The notes below the pieces were generated by a model. The model made no database searches. It was not told where the DNA came from and worked only from the letters and a program-made list of their open reading frames with translations. This document shows, in pieces, positions 1 to 6,970 of a DNA stretch of 52,773 nucleotides (its first letter is position 1; every line of letters begins with the position of its first letter). The stretch is from positions 1-52,773 of the forward strand of contig NZ_AUAU01000024.1 of NCBI RefSeq assembly GCF_000428885.1, written 5' to 3'. This stretch comes from Geothrix fermentans DSM 14018 (lineage in GTDB: Bacteria > Acidobacteriota > Holophagae > Holophagales > Holophagaceae). The position numbers and the translations under genes are program-made.

Positions 1-21
1 GGAAGGCCTTCGCGGAATGAC

Positions 22-45
22 GAAGGCCGCCTTCCGGCGGCCTTC
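22..45 (-). terminator. Possible terminator hairpin downstream of HU
   Basis: GAAGGCCGCC at 22-31 and GGCGGCCTTC at 36-45 form a 10-bp perfect stem with a 4-nt loop. It lies about 80 bp past the leftward HU stop codon. There is no good T tract on the minus strand, so termination is only possible. A second perfect palindrome (GAACGCGCCA / TGGCGCGTTC, 85-105) lies between it and the gene. Nothing else is seen in 1-124. Confidence 0.35.
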
Positions 46-124
46 TGCGTCTGTGGCATAACCTCCTCGCCGGGTCCCGACTCCGAACGCGCCACTGGCG
101 CGTTCTCCGTCACCCGGCGGTCGG

Positions 125-424
125 CTACATCTGGTCCTTGAGCCCCTTGGCGGTCTTGAACACCACCTTGCGGCCGGCGGGGATCTGGATGCTCTCGCCG
201 GTCTTGGGGTTGCGGCCCATCTTCTCCTTGGTGGCGCGCACTTCGAAGGTGCCGAGGCCGAAGAGGTTGACGCGCTGGCCGGAGAGCAGGGTCTCCACAA
301 TGTGGTCGCGGACGCCGTCGAGGATCGCCTTGGCACGGGCCTTGGACAGGTCCTGGGCCTCCGCCAGGGTGGCGGCGAGCTCGGCGATGCCGAGGGTTTC
401 AGGCTTGGCAGTGGTCTTCGCCAT
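125..424 (-). CDS. HU/IHF-family DNA-binding protein
   Basis: A 99-residue histone-like nucleoid protein that bends and compacts DNA as a dimer. The beta-arm region is clear: NLFGLGTFEVR at about residues 53-63, followed by the family signature GRNPKTGE at 70-77 and the basic C-terminal VVFKTAKGLK. Length matches HU (90-100 residues). The longer reading frame running back into rplI is out of phase with any gene, and the Met of MAKTTAKPET is the first start compatible with the family. The N-terminal dozen residues before the fold are slightly longer than in E. coli HU. It lies downstream of rplI on the same strand with a 107-bp gap. HU versus IHF subunit cannot be decided from sequence alone. 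Confidence 0.93.
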   Translation of the reverse strand: MAKTTAKPETLGIAELAATLAEAQDLSKARAKAILDGVRDHIVETLLSGQRVNLFGLGTFEVRATKEKMGRNPKTGESIQIPAGRKVVFKTAKGLKDQM

Positions 425-531
425 GGATGGACTCCTTGGGATGGGGTGGGCGGGTTCCGGCGGCGCGGAATCCCGGCGGGACCTGCCCCTCCGCGGGGCC
501 GGCCGTGTGGGGGGATGGGTTCCGCGGAGGC

Positions 532-981
532 CTACTCGGCCGCGGTGGCGGTGACTTCCAGGCTGACCTTGGCGTGCACGCCGCTGTAGAGGCGCACATC
601 CACGGTGTAGGTGCCGGCGTCCTTGATGTGGGGCACGCTGATGTCGCGGCGGTCGAGGGTGAAGCCCTTGCCCTTGAACAGCTCGGCCACGTCGGCGTTG
701 GTGACGGAGCCGAAGAGGTGGCCATTCTCGCCGGCCTTCTTGGCCACGGCGAGGCTCACCGCCTCGAGCTTCTCGGCCAGGCTCTTGGCGTCGGCCAGTT
801 CCTTGGCGCGGAGCTTCTCGGCGCGGGCCTTCTCGAGCTCGATCTGGCGCTTGTTGCCGGCGGTGACGGGCAGGGCCATCTTGCGCGGCAGGAGGAAGTT
901 GCGGGCGTAGCCGTCCTTGACGTTCACGACGTCGCCGCGGGCGCCGAGGCTGGGCACGTTCTCGATGAGGAGGATTTCCAT
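532..981 (-). CDS. rplI: 50S ribosomal protein L9
   Basis: A 149-residue L9, a primary 23S rRNA-binding protein that stabilises the L1 stalk base. The N-terminal domain carries the family signature around residues 13-32 (GARGDVVNVKDGYARNFLLP), followed by the long connecting helix rich in Lys, Glu and Ala and a C-terminal domain ending in VTATAAE. Length is normal (about 148). The start MEILLIENV is chosen because it is the universal L9 N terminus; an in-frame extension to 1077 has no homology value. In many genomes L9 follows rpsF/rpsR; those genes are not in this window, so rplI here appears separated from them. Confidence 0.96.
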   Translation of the reverse strand: MEILLIENVPSLGARGDVVNVKDGYARNFLLPRKMALPVTAGNKRQIELEKARAEKLRAKELADAKSLAEKLEAVSLAVAKKAGENGHLFGSVTNADVAELFKGKGFTLDRRDISVPHIKDAGTYTVDVRLYSGVHAKVSLEVTATAAE

Positions 982-1190
982 GGGAACTCCAGTGAAGTAA
1001 TGAGATGGGTGGAAGGTCCGGCCAGCGCCGTGGTGCTCGCGTGGTCCCCGCTTGGGTGAGACGGCGTTCTGCGCCATCAGGGCCGGATTCCTGGGAACCC
1101 GCCCTGTCCCCCGGTGGGTTCAGGCCGATCAGAAAGTCCAGTTTATCCATGGACCATCCGATACCCAAGCAGGGATTTCCGGAGGAAGGA

Positions 1191-1577
1191 ATGCCGTCCA
1201 TGACCAGCCATGTCAACCGGAGGGACATCCGCGTCGCCACCGGCCCTGGGTTCGCCATCTCCTTCACCATCAAGGGCCACGGCTTCCGGGGCATCCGGAT
1301 CATGAACCTGAGCGTCGGCGGCTGCTTCGCCCTCCTGGAGGCCCGCACGGCCCGGTTCTTCCTGCCGGGCGCCGTCCTGGAGGACCTGGTGCTCCACCAC
1401 CCGGAGCTGCCCGGGGGCCCCATCGTCGCCACCGTGGCCTACGTGCTGGGCTACACCCCAAGCGGGGCCCCGGGCGGGGAGGGCGCCGACCAGGTGGGCA
1501 TGGGCCTGCAGTTCCTGGCCATGGACGCCCCCACCCGCCTCGCGCTCGAAGCCTGGGTGGGGGCGGCCACGGCCTAA
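1191..1577 (+). CDS. PilZ-domain protein (c-di-GMP binding)
   Basis: A 128-residue single-domain PilZ protein. The two ligand-binding signatures are both visible: RxxxR (RRDIR, residues 10-14) and [D/N]xSxxG (NLSVGG, residues 39-44), with a beta-rich remainder ending in a short helix. Such proteins change conformation on binding cyclic di-GMP and usually act on motility, exopolysaccharide or regulation; the partner cannot be read here. Start at 1191 is set by GGAGG at 1181-1185, five bases upstream; an alternative ATG at 1200 has poorer spacing. It converges on the DegT-family gene with only 6 bp between stop codons. Confidence 0.8.
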   Translation: MPSMTSHVNRRDIRVATGPGFAISFTIKGHGFRGIRIMNLSVGGCFALLEARTARFFLPGAVLEDLVLHHPELPGGPIVATVAYVLGYTPSGAPGGEGADQVGMGLQFLAMDAPTRLALEAWVGAATA

Positions 1578-1583
1578 GAGTGC

Positions 1584-2711
1584 CTACTTCCTACCGAAGA
1601 ACCCGAGGATCGCCGCCGCCACATCCTCCAGCATGGCCCCGGTCATCTCCGGGTAGACGGGCAGGCTCAGCACCTCCTTGGCGGCCAGCTCGGACTCCGG
1701 CAGCTGGCCGGCCTTGTAGCCGAGGTCCTTGAAGCAGGGCTGCTCATGGAGGCAGATTGGGTAGTAGATGGCGCTGCCGATGCCGCGCTCCTTGAGGTGG
1801 GCCTGCAGCGCGTCGCGCTTGCCGCCCTTCACGCGGATGGTGAACTGGTTGTAGATGTGGCGGCCATCCGGCACCACCTCGCGGGGCAGCACCGCCTCGT
1901 CGGCCGTGAGGGCCTTCATGCGCTCCTGGTACCAGGCGGCGTGCTTACGCCGGCCCTCGTGCCAGCTGTCGAGCAGGGGCAGCTTGGCCCGGAGCACCAA
2001 GGCCTGGAACTCGTCCATGCGCCCGTTCATGCCCACCTCGTGGTGCATGTAGACGGGCTCCATGCCGTGGACGCGGATGCGGCGGACCCGCGCGCCCAGC
2101 GCCGCGTCGTCGCGGATGGCCGTCATGCCCGCGTCGCCGAAGGCGCCGAGGTTCTTGGTGGGGTAGAAGCTGTAGGCGGTCATGTCGCCGAACTGGCCCG
2201 CGGACTTGCCCCAGCCCTTGGCGCCCAGGCTCTGGCAGGCGTCCTCCAGCACCGGGATGCCGTGTTTCTTCGCCACGGCCATGATGGCGGGCATCTCCGC
2301 CAGCTGGCCGAAGAGGTGCACGGGCATGATGGCCCTGGTGCGGGGCGTGATGGCCGCCTCCACCAGGGCGCCGGTGGCGTTGAAGGTGGCGGGATCCAGG
2401 TCGATGAAGACGGGCTTCGCGCCCAGGCGGGACACCACGCCCGCCGAGGCGAAGAAGGTGAAGCTGGGGACGATCACCTCGTCGCCCTGGCCGATGCCCA
2501 GGCCCATGAGGGCCGCCAGCAGGGCGTCCGTGCCGCTGGACATGGCCACGGCGTGGGCGGCGCCCGCGTACTGGGCGATCTCCGCCTCGAGCCCCTTCAC
2601 GTTCTCGCCCAGGATGAACGAGGAGCGGTCGATGAGGCCCGAGAGCCCCTCCAGCACCTTCGCCTTCACGGCGGCATTCTGCGGGGCGAGCTCAAGCATC
2701 GGGACGGCCAT
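1584..2711 (-). CDS. DegT/DnrJ/EryC1/StrS-family sugar aminotransferase
   Basis: A 375-residue PLP-dependent fold-type I aminotransferase of the kind that aminates nucleotide-linked keto-sugars for surface glycans. The PLP lysine is Lys186 in SFYPTKNLGA and the ring-stacking/pyridine-binding segment is VLEDACQSLGA (Asp158). The N-terminal SSGTDALLAAL loop binds phosphate, and the C-terminal region HIYNQFTIR...GIGSAIYYP is diagnostic of the family. Start at 2711 has GGAGG five bases upstream; an earlier ATG at 2723 would overlap that site. It stands alone, with no sugar biosynthesis genes beside it, so the sugar substrate is not predictable. Confidence 0.88.
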   Translation of the reverse strand: MAVPMLELAPQNAAVKAKVLEGLSGLIDRSSFILGENVKGLEAEIAQYAGAAHAVAMSSGTDALLAALMGLGIGQGDEVIVPSFTFFASAGVVSRLGAKPVFIDLDPATFNATGALVEAAITPRTRAIMPVHLFGQLAEMPAIMAVAKKHGIPVLEDACQSLGAKGWGKSAGQFGDMTAYSFYPTKNLGAFGDAGMTAIRDDAALGARVRRIRVHGMEPVYMHHEVGMNGRMDEFQALVLRAKLPLLDSWHEGRRKHAAWYQERMKALTADEAVLPREVVPDGRHIYNQFTIRVKGGKRDALQAHLKERGIGSAIYYPICLHEQPCFKDLGYKAGQLPESELAAKEVLSLPVYPEMTGAMLEDVAAAILGFFGRK

Positions 2712-2800
2712 GGGAGCCTCCAATCACGGGGTTTTCAAGTATGCCAGCGGGTCGATCGCGATTCAGTCATATCGGCAACCGAAACATCAGAACAGAAGAT

Positions 2801-2871
2801 TCACCACCAAGACACCAAGGCACCAAGAACAGCTTTTGTCTTTACTTGGTGCCTTTGTGTCTTGGTGGTGA
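2801..2871. repeat. Palindromic CACCAAGA-type repeat, solo copy 1
   Basis: Two 27-bp arms, 2801-2827 and 2845-2871, are inverted copies with one mismatch, separated by a 17-bp loop. Each arm is built from tandem octamers CACCAAGA / CACCAAGG. The right arm ends exactly one base before the lysS stop codon triplet (2872-2874). The same arms flank the GxxExxY gene at 12887-13346 and make a second solo copy at 20009-20086. Confidence 0.9.
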
Positions 2872-4392
2872 TCAGTCCTCTTTGGCGCCCTCGGATGCCT
2901 CCACCGGCTTCGTCGGTCGCATGAGCGGGAAGAGGATGACGTCGCGGATGCTGGCGCTGTTGGTGAGGAGCATGACGAGGCGGTCGATGCCGATGCCTTC
3001 GCCGCCGGTGGGGGGCAGGCCGTGCTCCAGGCTGGTGACGAAGTCCATGTCCAGGAGCATGGCCTCGTCGTTGCCGGCCTCGCGCTCGTCCATCTGCGCC
3101 TGGAAGCGTCCCATCTGGTCCACGGGATCGTTCAGCTCCGAATAGGCATTGGCCAGCTCCATGCCGCCGATGAACAGCTCGAAGCGGTCCACGAAGCGGT
3201 CGTCGCCCTCCAGGGTCTTGGTGAGGGGCGACAGCTCGATGGGATAGTCCGTAATGAAGGTGGGCTGGATGAGCTGCTTCTCCACGTGGTGGTCGAAGAG
3301 ATCGCCCAGGAGGGTGCCCGTGGTCTTGGTGTCCACGTCCTCCACATGGACGGCCCGGGCCAGGGCGCGGATGCTGCCGGCGTCCTCCAGCTGGTGGCGG
3401 TCGATCTGGCCGTACTGGGCGATGGCGTCCTTCATGGTGAGGCGGCGGAAGGGCGCGGCGTAGGAGATCACCTGATCGCCCCAGGGCAGCTGCTCCGAGC
3501 CCATGACCTCGCGGGCCACGGTGCTCAGGAGGTTCTCCGTGAGGGCCATCATGTCGCGGAGGTCGCTGCCGGCCTCGTACATCTCCATCATGGTGAACTC
3601 GGGATTGTGGCGGACGCTGAGGCCCTCGTTCCGGAAGTTCCGGTTGATCTCGAAGACCTTCTCGAAGCCGCCCACGATGAGACGCTTGAGGTAGAGCTCC
3701 GGCGCGATGCGGAGGTAGAGGTCCATGTCGAGGGCGTTGTGGTGCGTGATGAAGGGCCGGGCCGTGGCGCCGCCGGGAATGGGCTGCATCATGGGCGTCT
3801 CGACCTCGAGGTAGCCCTGGCCCTCCATGTAGCGGCGGACGGCGCTCACGATGCGCGACCGGGTCTGGAAGGTCTTCAGGACGTCCCCGTTGGAGATGAG
3901 GTCCAGGTAGCGCTGGCGGTAGCGCTGCTCCTTATCCTGGAGGCCGTGCCACTTCTCCGGCAGGGGCAGCAGGGCCTTGGAGAGGAACTGGACCTCCTTC
4001 ACCCGGACGCTCAGCTCACCCGTCTTGGTGCGCATGAGGGGGCCGCTGACGCTGACGAAGTCGCCCATGTCCAGGAGCTTCAGCACATCCCAGCCGGGCT
4101 CGGCCACGTCGTCCTTGCGGAAGAAGGCCTGGAGCTTCTCGCCGTTCTCCGTGAGGTGGGCGAAGACGCTCTTGCCCATCTCGCGGATGGTGAGAAGCCT
4201 TCCCATGACGGACACCGTGAGGCCCAGGCCCTCGAGCTTCTCGTTGGGCCAGGCTTCCGCGTCCGCGTAGGCGGCCGCGAGCTGGGCGATGCCGTGGGTG
4301 CGCTTCGCCTTCCGCGGCCAGGCATCCAGTCCGAGGGCCTTGAGCTTGCCGAGCTTCTCGAGGCGGATGTCGCGGTACTGGTTGGGCTGCAT
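2872..4392 (-). CDS. lysS: Lysyl-tRNA synthetase, class II
   Basis: A 506-residue LysRS charging tRNA(Lys) in the cytoplasm. It has the N-terminal OB-fold anticodon-binding domain (about residues 55-150), class II motif 2 in the stretch NFRNEGLSVRHNPEF followed by TMMEMYEAG, and motif 3 at the C terminus as GEGIGIDRLVMLL. Length is typical for bacterial LysRS. The start MQPNQYRD at 4392 is preceded by GGAG; an ATG-like extension to 4413 has no ribosome-binding site. The stop codon touches the repeat at 2801-2871, so the repeat lies in the 3' end of this transcript and may fold there. The opposite strand carries long shadow frames that are not genes. Confidence 0.97.
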   Translation of the reverse strand: MQPNQYRDIRLEKLGKLKALGLDAWPRKAKRTHGIAQLAAAYADAEAWPNEKLEGLGLTVSVMGRLLTIREMGKSVFAHLTENGEKLQAFFRKDDVAEPGWDVLKLLDMGDFVSVSGPLMRTKTGELSVRVKEVQFLSKALLPLPEKWHGLQDKEQRYRQRYLDLISNGDVLKTFQTRSRIVSAVRRYMEGQGYLEVETPMMQPIPGGATARPFITHHNALDMDLYLRIAPELYLKRLIVGGFEKVFEINRNFRNEGLSVRHNPEFTMMEMYEAGSDLRDMMALTENLLSTVAREVMGSEQLPWGDQVISYAAPFRRLTMKDAIAQYGQIDRHQLEDAGSIRALARAVHVEDVDTKTTGTLLGDLFDHHVEKQLIQPTFITDYPIELSPLTKTLEGDDRFVDRFELFIGGMELANAYSELNDPVDQMGRFQAQMDEREAGNDEAMLLDMDFVTSLEHGLPPTGGEGIGIDRLVMLLTNSASIRDVILFPLMRPTKPVEASEGAKED

Positions 4393-4429
4393 GGGAACTC
4401 CGGCACGAACCATCTAGTTTACAGGCAGG

Positions 4430-5395
4430 TCAGTTCCCGTCGAAGCGGTAGGCCAGGTAGGCCGTGATGTCCGGGGCCGTGAACGTACCGGCCTCCTCGC
4501 TGACCCCGAAGCGCCACCGGGGGAACCGGGTGTGGCGCAGGGTCCAGTGCTGCTGCCACCCCGCCCGGTCCAGCCGCGCCAGGCCCGTGTGGTAGGGGCT
4601 GCCGGTGTAGCCCACGCTGATCTCCAGGCCGAGCCCGTCGATGAGGCCCGGGCCCCGCCCCAACCAGGCCACGGAGGCCCAGGCGCGGTTGAAGGAGGTC
4701 TGGTCCATGACCTCCCGCAGGGGGCTGTTCCGGGGCAGGCCCAGCATCACGCGCTCCACCTGGCCGAAGACCTTGATCCGGCCGTAGCGCCGCCAGAGGG
4801 CCCCGCCCACCAGGCCGTCCGTGCCGCCGCTCCCGGAGAAATCAGACTGCTTCCCCGTGGGCAGCTGCACGGAGAGCCCCACCCGGCCGCCGGCATCCCG
4901 GGTGCCGAAGGGCCGCACCCAGGCCAGGTCCAGGTCCATGAGCGCCAGGCCGGGGCGCGACAGGTTGCCGATGACGCGCCCATCCCACTCCAGGTGGTAG
5001 ACGAGGCGGTTCTTGGGTGCGTCCTCGCGTCCCCCCTGCGGCATGTTGAAGGCCGTATGCCAGTTCCAGATGGCCTGATCGGCGACGCCGCCGGAGCGCG
5101 AGGCCACACGGACTCGGACGTTGAACCTCGACGCGCCGGCCTTCACCGCCCAATCCCCCGTCAGCTGCCACTCCTCGCCGTCCAGGCGCGCCCAGGTGCG
5201 GCCGTCGGCGCTATGCTCCAGATCGGGACGGAGCATCTGGCTGGTGACTTCCAGGGCCAGTTCGCTGGCACCTTCGGGGAGGGGTTCCGGAAATCCCTCG
5301 AACCAGGCCAGTCGGTTGGGCCGAGGTGTCTCCTGCGCCCCCAGGCCTATGAATACCATTGTGGACAGCAATACCCTCAGATTGACGCAGGTCAC
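4430..5395 (-). CDS. DUF3187-like putative outer-membrane beta-barrel protein
   Basis: A 321-residue exported protein. A short N-terminal hydrophobic stretch (LRVLLSTMVFIGLGAQ) looks like a signal peptide. The rest is alternating polar/aromatic strands, e.g. GRVGLSVQLPTGKQ and LGLEISVGYTGSPY, ending in ITAYLAYRFDGN with a near-terminal aromatic as in outer-membrane barrels. Overall layout resembles DUF3187 proteins, whose function is unknown. The start is GTG at 5393-5395, with AGGAG five bases upstream. It is upstream of lysS with a 37-bp gap and could be co-transcribed. Family call is from memory of the motif pattern and is moderate. Confidence 0.55.
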   Translation of the reverse strand: MTCVNLRVLLSTMVFIGLGAQETPRPNRLAWFEGFPEPLPEGASELALEVTSQMLRPDLEHSADGRTWARLDGEEWQLTGDWAVKAGASRFNVRVRVASRSGGVADQAIWNWHTAFNMPQGGREDAPKNRLVYHLEWDGRVIGNLSRPGLALMDLDLAWVRPFGTRDAGGRVGLSVQLPTGKQSDFSGSGGTDGLVGGALWRRYGRIKVFGQVERVMLGLPRNSPLREVMDQTSFNRAWASVAWLGRGPGLIDGLGLEISVGYTGSPYHTGLARLDRAGWQQHWTLRHTRFPRWRFGVSEEAGTFTAPDITAYLAYRFDGN

Positions 5396-5578
5396 GGCAT
5401 CTCCTCATAGCTCCATACATACTCTAGTTATTGGGCCGCGATCACCTCGATTAATTCCCATGAGGTCATCAAACGAAATGAAAGGCATCGGATCAATAGA
5501 TGATGCCCGTATGATGATCGGACCCCCCTGCTCCTTCCAAAGCCACCCCATCCACCCTCCCATTTCATGGAGCCAGCC

Positions 5579-6889
5579 ATGTCACGCCTGAAATCCCACC
5601 TGCTCGAGAAGATCGAGGAGCACCGCCCTCGCACCACCCGCCTCCTTAAGGAGTTCGGCAAGGTCGTCATCGACGAGGTGACCATCGACCAGTGCATCGG
5701 CGGCGCGCGTGACATCAAGTGTCTCGTCACCGACATCTCCTACCTGGATTCCCAGGAGGGCATCCGCTTCCGCGGCAAGCTCATCCCCGAGACTTTCGCC
5801 GCCCTGCCCAAGCTGCCGGGCGCCGAGTACCCGACGGTGGAGTCCTTCTGGTACTACCTGCTCACCGGCGACATCCCCACCGCCGCCGAGGCCGAGGAGA
5901 TCAAGGAGGACTTCAAGTCCCGCGCCAAGGTGCCGTCCTACGTCTTCGACGTGATCCGCGCCCTGCCCAAGGACAGCCACCCCATGGTGATGCTCTCCTC
6001 CGCCGTGCTGGCCATGCAGAAGGAGAGCAAGTTCAACAAGGCCTACCACAGCCTCAAGAAGAACGACTACTGGGACACCACCTACGAGGACGCCTGCGAC
6101 CTGCTGGCCAAGCTCCCGGAGATCGCGGCCTTCATCTACCGCTACAAGTACAAGGGTGGCCAGATCATCGCTCCCGACTACAGCCTGGACATGGGCGCCA
6201 ACTTCGCCCACATGATGGGCATCGCGAAGCCCTATGACGATGTGGCCCGGATGTACTTCATCCTCCACAGCGACCACGAGAGCGGCAACGTCAGCGCCCA
6301 CACCACCCACCTGGTGGCCTCTGCCCTCTCCGATCCCTACTACGCCTTCAGCGCCGGCCTCAACGGTCTGGCGGGCCCCCTCCACGGCCTGGCCAACCAG
6401 GAGGTGCTGCAGTGGATCATGGAGTTCCAGAAGAAGCTGAACGGCGCCGAGCCCACCGAGGAGAACGTCAAGCAGGCCCTCTGGGACACGCTGAACAGCG
6501 GCCACGTCATCCCCGGCTACGGCCACGCCGTGCTGCGCAAGACCGACCCCCGCTACACCGCGCAGATGGAGTTCTGCCTCAAGCACCTTCCCAACGACCC
6601 GCTCTTCAAGCTGGTCAACATGATCTACCACGTGGCGCCCGGCGTGCTCACCGAGCAGGGCAAGACCAAGAACCCCTGGCCCAACGTGGATGCCCAGAGC
6701 GGCGTGATCCAGTGGTACTACGGCCTGACCGAGTACGACTTCTACACCGTGCTCTTCGGCGTTGGCCGCGCCATCGGCGTGCTGGCCAACATCACCTGGG
6801 ACCGCGCCCTGGGCTACGCCCTGGAGCGTCCCAAGTCCGTCACCACGGCCATGCTCGAGGAGTGGGCCGCCAAGGGCGGGAGCAAGTAG
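5579..6889 (+). CDS. gltA: Citrate synthase, mitochondrial-type
   Basis: A 436-residue citrate (Si)-synthase joining oxaloacetate and acetyl-CoA at the entry of the TCA cycle. Catalytic residues are intact: His269 in GPLHGLANQEV, His316 in GYGHAVLRKTDPR and Asp371 in NVDAQSGV. The stretch HSDHESGNVSAHTTHLV is characteristic of the eukaryotic-like clade, also known from Geobacter, rather than the hexameric proteobacterial type. Start at 5579 is preferred over ATG 5567 because GGAG at 5569-5572 is six bases before it. It faces the ATP-citrate-lyase-like operon across a shared bidirectional terminator. The 5' region has a hairpin GGCATC...GATGCC (about 5485-5508) and a -10-like TATGAT at about 5510. 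Confidence 0.96.
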   Translation: MSRLKSHLLEKIEEHRPRTTRLLKEFGKVVIDEVTIDQCIGGARDIKCLVTDISYLDSQEGIRFRGKLIPETFAALPKLPGAEYPTVESFWYYLLTGDIPTAAEAEEIKEDFKSRAKVPSYVFDVIRALPKDSHPMVMLSSAVLAMQKESKFNKAYHSLKKNDYWDTTYEDACDLLAKLPEIAAFIYRYKYKGGQIIAPDYSLDMGANFAHMMGIAKPYDDVARMYFILHSDHESGNVSAHTTHLVASALSDPYYAFSAGLNGLAGPLHGLANQEVLQWIMEFQKKLNGAEPTEENVKQALWDTLNSGHVIPGYGHAVLRKTDPRYTAQMEFCLKHLPNDPLFKLVNMIYHVAPGVLTEQGKTKNPWPNVDAQSGVIQWYYGLTEYDFYTVLFGVGRAIGVLANITWDRALGYALERPKSVTTAMLEEWAAKGGSK

Positions 6890-6894
6890 GAATC

Positions 6895-6919
6895 AATCCT
6901 CAGTCCTCAGTCTTCAGTC
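6895..6919. repeat. Heptamer AGTCTTC tandem repeat, locus 1
   Basis: Three degenerate heptamers plus a partial unit (AATCCTC, AGTCCTC, AGTCTTC, AGTCA) begin five bases after the gltA stop codon. The same heptamer occurs at 15165-15185 and in six perfect copies at 22571-22621. Confidence 0.75.
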
Positions 6920-6922
6920 ACT

Positions 6923-6958
6923 GCAAAAGGGGCGGGCCGCCTGGCCCGCCCCTTTTGC
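6923..6958. terminator. Bidirectional terminator between gltA and aclA
   Basis: GCAAAAGGGGCGGGCC (6923-6938) and its exact inverse (6943-6958) form a 16-bp stem with a 4-nt loop. A runs on one side and T runs on the other give a U tract in both directions, serving the converging gltA and acl transcripts. Confidence 0.9.
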
Positions 6959-6970
6959 AGCAGGGAACGG

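Noticed and set aside
1005-1190. Extended N terminus for the PilZ protein
   Set aside because: The upstream codons lack similarity to PilZ proteins, and GGAGG at 1181-1185 fixes the start at 1191.
5485-5508. Hairpin GGCATC...GATGCC before gltA as a regulatory RNA
   Set aside because: Arms are only six bp and no known riboswitch elements accompany it; kept only as a note under gltA.
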